23,379 bases of DNA from Larix sibirica (taxonomy: Eukaryota; Streptophyta; Pinopsida; Pinales; Pinaceae), in contig NWUY0300008230.1 in NCBI GenBank assembly GCA_004151065.3, positions 20,890 to 44,268 on the forward strand. The letters run 5' to 3'. Position numbers and translations under genes: made by a program. The notes beneath the pieces are model-generated. The model was not told where the DNA came from. It worked only from the letters and a program-made list of their open reading frames with translations, and searched no databases. Below, piece by piece: positions 19,521-23,379 of this stretch. Position 1 is the stretch's first letter. Every line of letters begins with the position of its first letter.

Positions 19521-20332
19521 GGCAATGGTCCTCTTCAAACTTTGGTTAAAAAAAAATTAAAATATAATTATGAATGTAACGCACTTATCAGGCGTGGTTT
19601 CCAAGGAATAAGCCCTGTGGTCTAAGTGACAAAAGTCAACACCCAAGGTGTAGTCTCCAAGGGTGCGTTGGGCGTCGGTTCCCAAGGAGGAGGGTGAACA
19701 AATAACCCAAATAGATTTGAAAAGGCAACATGAAGGAGGGCCTTGATCCTGGAGTTTTGTTCGGCCCTTCAATCAACATAGTGAATGCCCAAAATCTTTA
19801 GACAGAAATACTTCGTCCTTCACCACAAGAGCGATGTTATTTTTTCCTATGGCATTTTTATTTTTTATTTTATCTTAGGGACTTGTATCATAGCACGGTA
19901 AATCTAGGTTGGCGCCGCTTCTTTACTTATAAAGGAGCTAGGTGATAAAAAGACTACGCACAAATCTTGAAAGATTCTTATATATAAAACCAACAACTAA
20001 AAAACCTATGAAAAAGGCACAAAGACGCAAAACTTAGCATTTGGTTGGAAAATACATCGAGGCAACCCCAAAGCACTAGATCTATTTCTAATATGCTTCC
20101 CTAACTTAGAACAATAGTAACATTAAAAGAAACTCAATGATACTTAATAAACAAAGAACAATGCTGAAAAATATGTAGATAAAAGCTTCATTAAAAAGAT
20201 TTACAACCTTAGTTGAATCACTCGAGAGAAATGAGAATGTCTTCGACACACATAAGCCATATCCCATGAAACACATGAGAGAAAGGATTAAAAAAACTCA
20301 TTTAATCCCACGGTTAGAGGATATTTCGATGG
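19521..20332. other. No recognisable gene
   Basis: A somewhat GC-richer block at 19580-19800 contains a 71-codon minus frame with no known motif. The phrases ggtttccaagg and ggttcccaagg near 19606 and 19677 are similar, perhaps an old local duplication. The rest is AT-rich without features. Confidence 0.45.
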
Positions 20333-20521
20333 TAGTTACTATTATCCTTTATCAAAAAAATCTAAGAAGTTGAGAGAAATTTGCAAGATATATTAATAAA
20401 TCAAAATTTGCAATATATAATAATAAGAGCATAGTTACTATTTTCTTTTACCAAAAAAAATCTATGAAGTTAAGCAAGATATATTAATAAATCAAAATTT
20501 ACAATATACAATAATAAGAGC
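20333..20521. repeat. Tandem duplication, about 99-bp unit
   Basis: The unit beginning tagttactat at 20333 is repeated at 20432. Both copies include caaaaaaatcta, gatatattaataaatcaaaa and aataataagagcat. The second copy lacks about ten bases. Confidence 0.85.
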
Positions 20522-20850
20522 ATGTAGTTTTAACATTAACATACAACCTTATTTCTTAGGAATATATAACAAAATTAATTAAGAGGGGGTAAATAAAAGG
20601 AAAGGTAGAGAAACCTAGATGTGAGCGATTGATGGTTCACGTCATTAGGCGGGGGTGATGGGACACGTCCTACACTATATAATAATAAGAACATGTAGTT
20701 TTAACATTAACATACGACCTTATTTCTTAGGAATATAAAATGAAATTAATCAAGAGGGGGTAAATAAAAGGAAAGGTAGAGAAACCTAGATGTGGATGAT
20801 TGACGGTTCATGTCATGAGGCAAAGGTAATGGGACACGTGCTACACTCCG
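20521..20850. repeat. Tandem duplication, 171-bp unit
   Basis: The unit starting catgtagttttaacattaac at 20521 recurs at 20692. Shared blocks include accttatttcttaggaatat, gagggggtaaataaaaggaa and gggacacgt. About ten percent of positions differ. The A-rich part of the unit (aatgaaattaat..aag..gtaaataaaaggaaagg) is the same repeat family as the array at 22146-22640. Confidence 0.85.
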
Positions 20851-20875
20851 CCACCTTCACCATGCAATTAATTAA

Positions 20876-21178
20876 GTGCATAACGAGCATGTGTGGAGGG
20901 TGGACATGAAGTGGGAAAATTTGGTTGTACTGGGAATTTGTACGAGTCTGGCTTTGACGATTAACAATGGTCTAGCTAAGATGGCGGGTTTCAAATCCTT
21001 GCATGGGCCAAACATGCGAGTGATTGCAGTGTATGTCTTGGTAATTATTACCGACCGGGCGATGGGAAAGCAAGGGGCTGGGCATGATGACCCAATGTGG
21101 TCATTTAGCAACCGGAAGATTTTTAACAAACCACCGATGACAGATAGGGCCCATGAAGGAAACAATGTGACATTCTAG
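20876..21178 (+). CDS. Unrecognised 100-codon ORF in a GC-richer island
   Basis: The frame opens MHNEHVWRVDMKWENLVVLG, continues NNGLAKMAGFKSLHGPNMRV and DRAMGKQGAGHDDPMWSFSN, and ends in NVTF before TAG. Its base composition is clearly richer in G and C than the flanks. The opposite strand is also open over nearly the same span (20872-21165), so the direction is not settled by openness. The plus strand is preferred because the next ORF and a polyadenylation-like signal follow on that strand. I do not recognise the protein, and it has no clear signal peptide or membrane segment. It could be a captured gene fragment or part of a non-autonomous retroelement. Confidence 0.3.
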   Translation: MHNEHVWRVDMKWENLVVLGICTSLALTINNGLAKMAGFKSLHGPNMRVIAVYVLVIITDRAMGKQGAGHDDPMWSFSNRKIFNKPPMTDRAHEGNNVTF

Positions 21179-21305
21179 AAAGAAAGAATAATTGTAGTGC
21201 ATGGTTGGAATTCATAATCTAGGATAGTGGGGGACTTGTTAAGGCTTTAGTTCAAGTCATGGCTTGGCCGACAAAGGGGAGGAGGGCTAGTAAATAGGCT
21301 CTCAC

Positions 21306-21818
21306 ATGCTCTGTGTGGAGAGAGAGTTGGGAGAAGCAAAGAAAGAGTATTTCAAGTAGGTTCCTCGGGAATCCAGGCAATATCTGGATCAAATGGAGCA
21401 AGAAATTCTACGGTTGAAGGATGAGCCAAGGGCTAAGGAAGCCCAAATGGAATGGGTAATGAAAATTTTGGACGTGGGGTCATCTTGTTCGCGAGAGACG
21501 AAACATGCCAAGACCGCTCTGCTATACTGGAAGATAAAGATGTTGCTCGTAATGGCGCTATCAAATGCTCTGGGAAAAGAGGCGAAGGCTCGAGATCGGG
21601 TTGTGGAGGATTCGACATGGACTAGAAACCAAATCTTGAAGATCCATGCCACGCTCACCAAGATCATGGATGCCATTAAGGAGTTCGCTAAGAGAATCAA
21701 CACACTAACACAGGTTACTACAGGCAAGATGTTCGGGCCCAAACCCACGGAGGGACCATCCCATGACTCGCAACAAGCTCCTACTTCACATGTGGTAACC
21801 ATATATGATGATGCTTAG
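21306..21818 (+). pseudogene. Coiled-coil ORF, possibly gag-like, one stop near the start
   Basis: An uninterrupted 141-codon frame runs from an ATG at 21393. The same frame extends upstream to an ATG at 21306 through MLCVERELGEAKKEYFK, one TAG stop, and VPRESRQYLDQMEQEILRLK. Charged heptad-like segments (LDQMEQEILRLKDEPRAKEA; later ILKIHATLTKIMDAIKEFAK) predict coiled coils over residues 1-30 and 85-115. The C-terminus is polar and proline-containing (FGPKPTEGPSHDSQQAP). No zinc knuckle, protease or RT follows. The lone TAG could derive from TGG or CAG. Such short coiled-coil proteins occur as gag remnants in non-autonomous plant retroelements, but I cannot assign a family. Confidence 0.35.
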
Positions 21819-22024
21819 TTTATGGGGTTTCATTTTCTCATGTCTACTTTTACTTGTCTTAGACTATTAACGATCGATAAGGGCAATGGAAGACATGCTT
21901 AATGTTCAGTCTTGCCTTGTTTTGGACTAGTTATGGTTTGTTTTTTAGTCTTTTTGCTTGACAATCTAGGTTTCCCACTAAGTTGGCTTTGTCTTAACAC
22001 TTGGCATTTGCTTCATGCATGATG

Positions 22025-22030
22025 AATAAA
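22025..22030 (+). terminator. Possible polyadenylation signal downstream of the coiled-coil ORF
   Basis: The hexamer aataaa lies about 205 bases after the ORF stop, inside a T-rich stretch (21820-22080) that looks like a plant 3' untranslated region. The motif is common by chance in AT-rich DNA. Confidence 0.3.
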
Positions 22031-22145
22031 TGATTGACAAATGTATTCTCTTTTTGTGACTATTTAATATAATGTAAATATGACTTTAAAAAAGAAGAAG
22101 GAAAAGAAAGGAAAGAAATACATTAAAATACTAAATTGTTATAAA

Positions 22146-22640
22146 AATGAAATTAATAAGGAGAGGGTAATTGAAAGGAAAGGAAAAGAGAGGAAATAAA
22201 TATGTATTAAAATAACTAAAGGAAATTGTTAAAGAGACCAATGATGAATACATAATGAAATTAATTAAGCTACGCTAAATAAAAGGAAATGCGTATTAAA
22301 ATACTATAGTAAACTGTTAGAGGGAGTCAATGATGAGTACGAAATGAAATTTTAATTAAGAAAGGTTACACAAAAGTAGAAGAAGAGAAAATGAAGTATG
22401 TATTAAAATACTTAATTAAATTTGATTTTGTATCATCTTTGACTTCCTAAATTGCTACGTGTCAACAATGAATATAAATGAATTTAATTTAAAGAAGATA
22501 AATAAAAGGAAAGAGAGATAAACAAGAAAAATATTTAATAAAATACTAAAATACTAAGAACTAATGAATGATGTGATGAGTACAAAATGAAAGTAATCAA
22601 GAGAATAAATAAAAAAAAGTGAAAGAGAAAGGTGGGAAAT
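22146..22640. repeat. Degenerate A-rich tandem array, about 86-135-bp units
   Basis: Units starting aatgaaattaatt or variants begin at 22146, 22254, 22343, 22477 and 22586. Each is followed by aaataaaaggaaa-like sequence and then tatgtattaaaatac. Most are preceded by caatgatgagtac. The same consensus appears on the far side of the ORF island at about 20573 and 20746, in the same orientation. Confidence 0.75.
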
Positions 22641-22936
22641 ATGTATTTAACAGAAAAAGGAAGAATTGGGTGGCCAAAGAATTAAAAGAAAATAAATAAG
22701 AAATGATAAAAATATACATTCATTTAAAAGAAACAGTAAAAAAAATAAAGTTTATTGATGAGTTATTATGATTAATTTAATATAAATGAGATTAGTAATA
22801 TATGATTCTTTTGGTTAAAAAGAAATTAGTAATATAATAGTTAATTTATCAAAATGGTTAATAAATTTAATTATAAAAAATATATTATGTTTTTTTCTCA
22901 ATGAAATGCCTTAGTCAACCCCTTCAATATGATAGA

Positions 22937-23040
22937 TAATTTAAAGTCTAATTTATAAGATCAAAATTATTTTTCAACACATACAATAATTAATAATTGG
23001 TAATTTAAAGTCTGATTTATAGGATCAAAATTATTTTTGA
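22937..23040. repeat. Tandem duplication, 64-bp unit
   Basis: The block taatttaaagtctaatttat followed by aagatcaaaattattttt at 22937 recurs at 23001 with two or three changes. Confidence 0.85.
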
Positions 23041-23379
23041 AGTTACGGTGGTGAGACCTATTTTATAAGTTTTCTTATAATAAACACACGACAACCGGTT
23101 TAGTGAAGCGTTATTTAAGACTTAAGACAGGTAGGTTTAATAAAGCACTTTCTAAAAGGAAAAATCCTTCCCGCCTCTATATTTGGAATATGACAGAAAT
23201 AAATGTATAAAACATTGCTTAGATATTTCATATCAATATCTACTGTTCTCCCGTTTCATTTTTTTAATGGAAAAGATTATCATTTTCTTTAGACTTTGAA
23301 CGAGCGTCCTTTACAGGAATTAGATTCACCATCTACCTTTTATTTGATTTTGATACTTTTCGTGACGCGCAAGAAATAA
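23041..23379. other. No recognisable feature
   Basis: Composition is slightly less A-rich than before. No open frame of note, array or terminal motif is visible up to the window edge. Confidence 0.5.

Noticed and set aside
1-23379. CRISPR array, bacterial operon or defence system
   Set aside because: There are no regularly spaced identical repeats and no bacterial-type genes; the content is plant retroelement and transposon debris.

Overview
The window looks like repeat-rich intergenic DNA from a plant nuclear genome. It is AT-rich and carries decayed Ty3/gypsy and Ty1/copia protein fragments, plus transposon ends of the CACTA type. I found no intact cellular gene, tRNA, rRNA or CRISPR array. 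The species cannot be named from the sequence; the gypsy polyprotein is of the kind common in flowering plants. All product calls come from reading translations by eye, with no database search.

Layout. Positions 1-1636 are a copy (A) of a long repeat whose right edge has the form of a gypsy LTR terminus in minus orientation. It abuts a broken copia reverse transcriptase piece (1639-1791). Next come a 46-bp perfect ATCT/AGAT palindrome (2345-2390), possible remnants of transposon exons, and the right terminus of a CACTA-like transposon at 4439. From 4440 to 9960 there is little that can be named: a decayed minus-strand reading frame (6079-6507), another at 8483-8817, and one unknown base (7877). 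Positions 10018-10750 hold a 22-bp-arm hairpin, a degenerate cctaa-type array and a 70-bp duplication. A second CACTA-like terminus ends at 12142.

From about 12150 a degenerate tandem repeat of about 350 bp runs into copy B of the long repeat (13203-14773). Copy B is the 3' LTR of a minus-strand gypsy element whose polypurine tract and polyprotein lie at 14774-17733. The polyprotein is recognisable in order (gag, zinc knuckle, protease, RT, RNase H, integrase, C-terminal tail). It has stops and frameshifts, and its RT palm, an RNase H motif and the integrase core are missing. No 5' LTR or primer binding site was found to its right.

Positions 18180-20870 carry several tandem duplications and a 30-bp minisatellite. 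At 20876-22030 there is a more GC-rich island with two plus-strand reading frames, the second a predicted coiled coil, and a possible polyadenylation signal. It is flanked on both sides, in the same orientation, by related A-rich tandem repeats (20521-20850 and 22146-22640).

The genes do not work together as a system; the window records nested insertion, recombination and decay. The most informative signals are four. The two LTR copies change abruptly in divergence near the predicted U3/R border. The collapsed gypsy polyprotein keeps one frame across its deletions. A satellite-like array lies within or beside the LTR. An ORF island is bracketed by homologous arrays.
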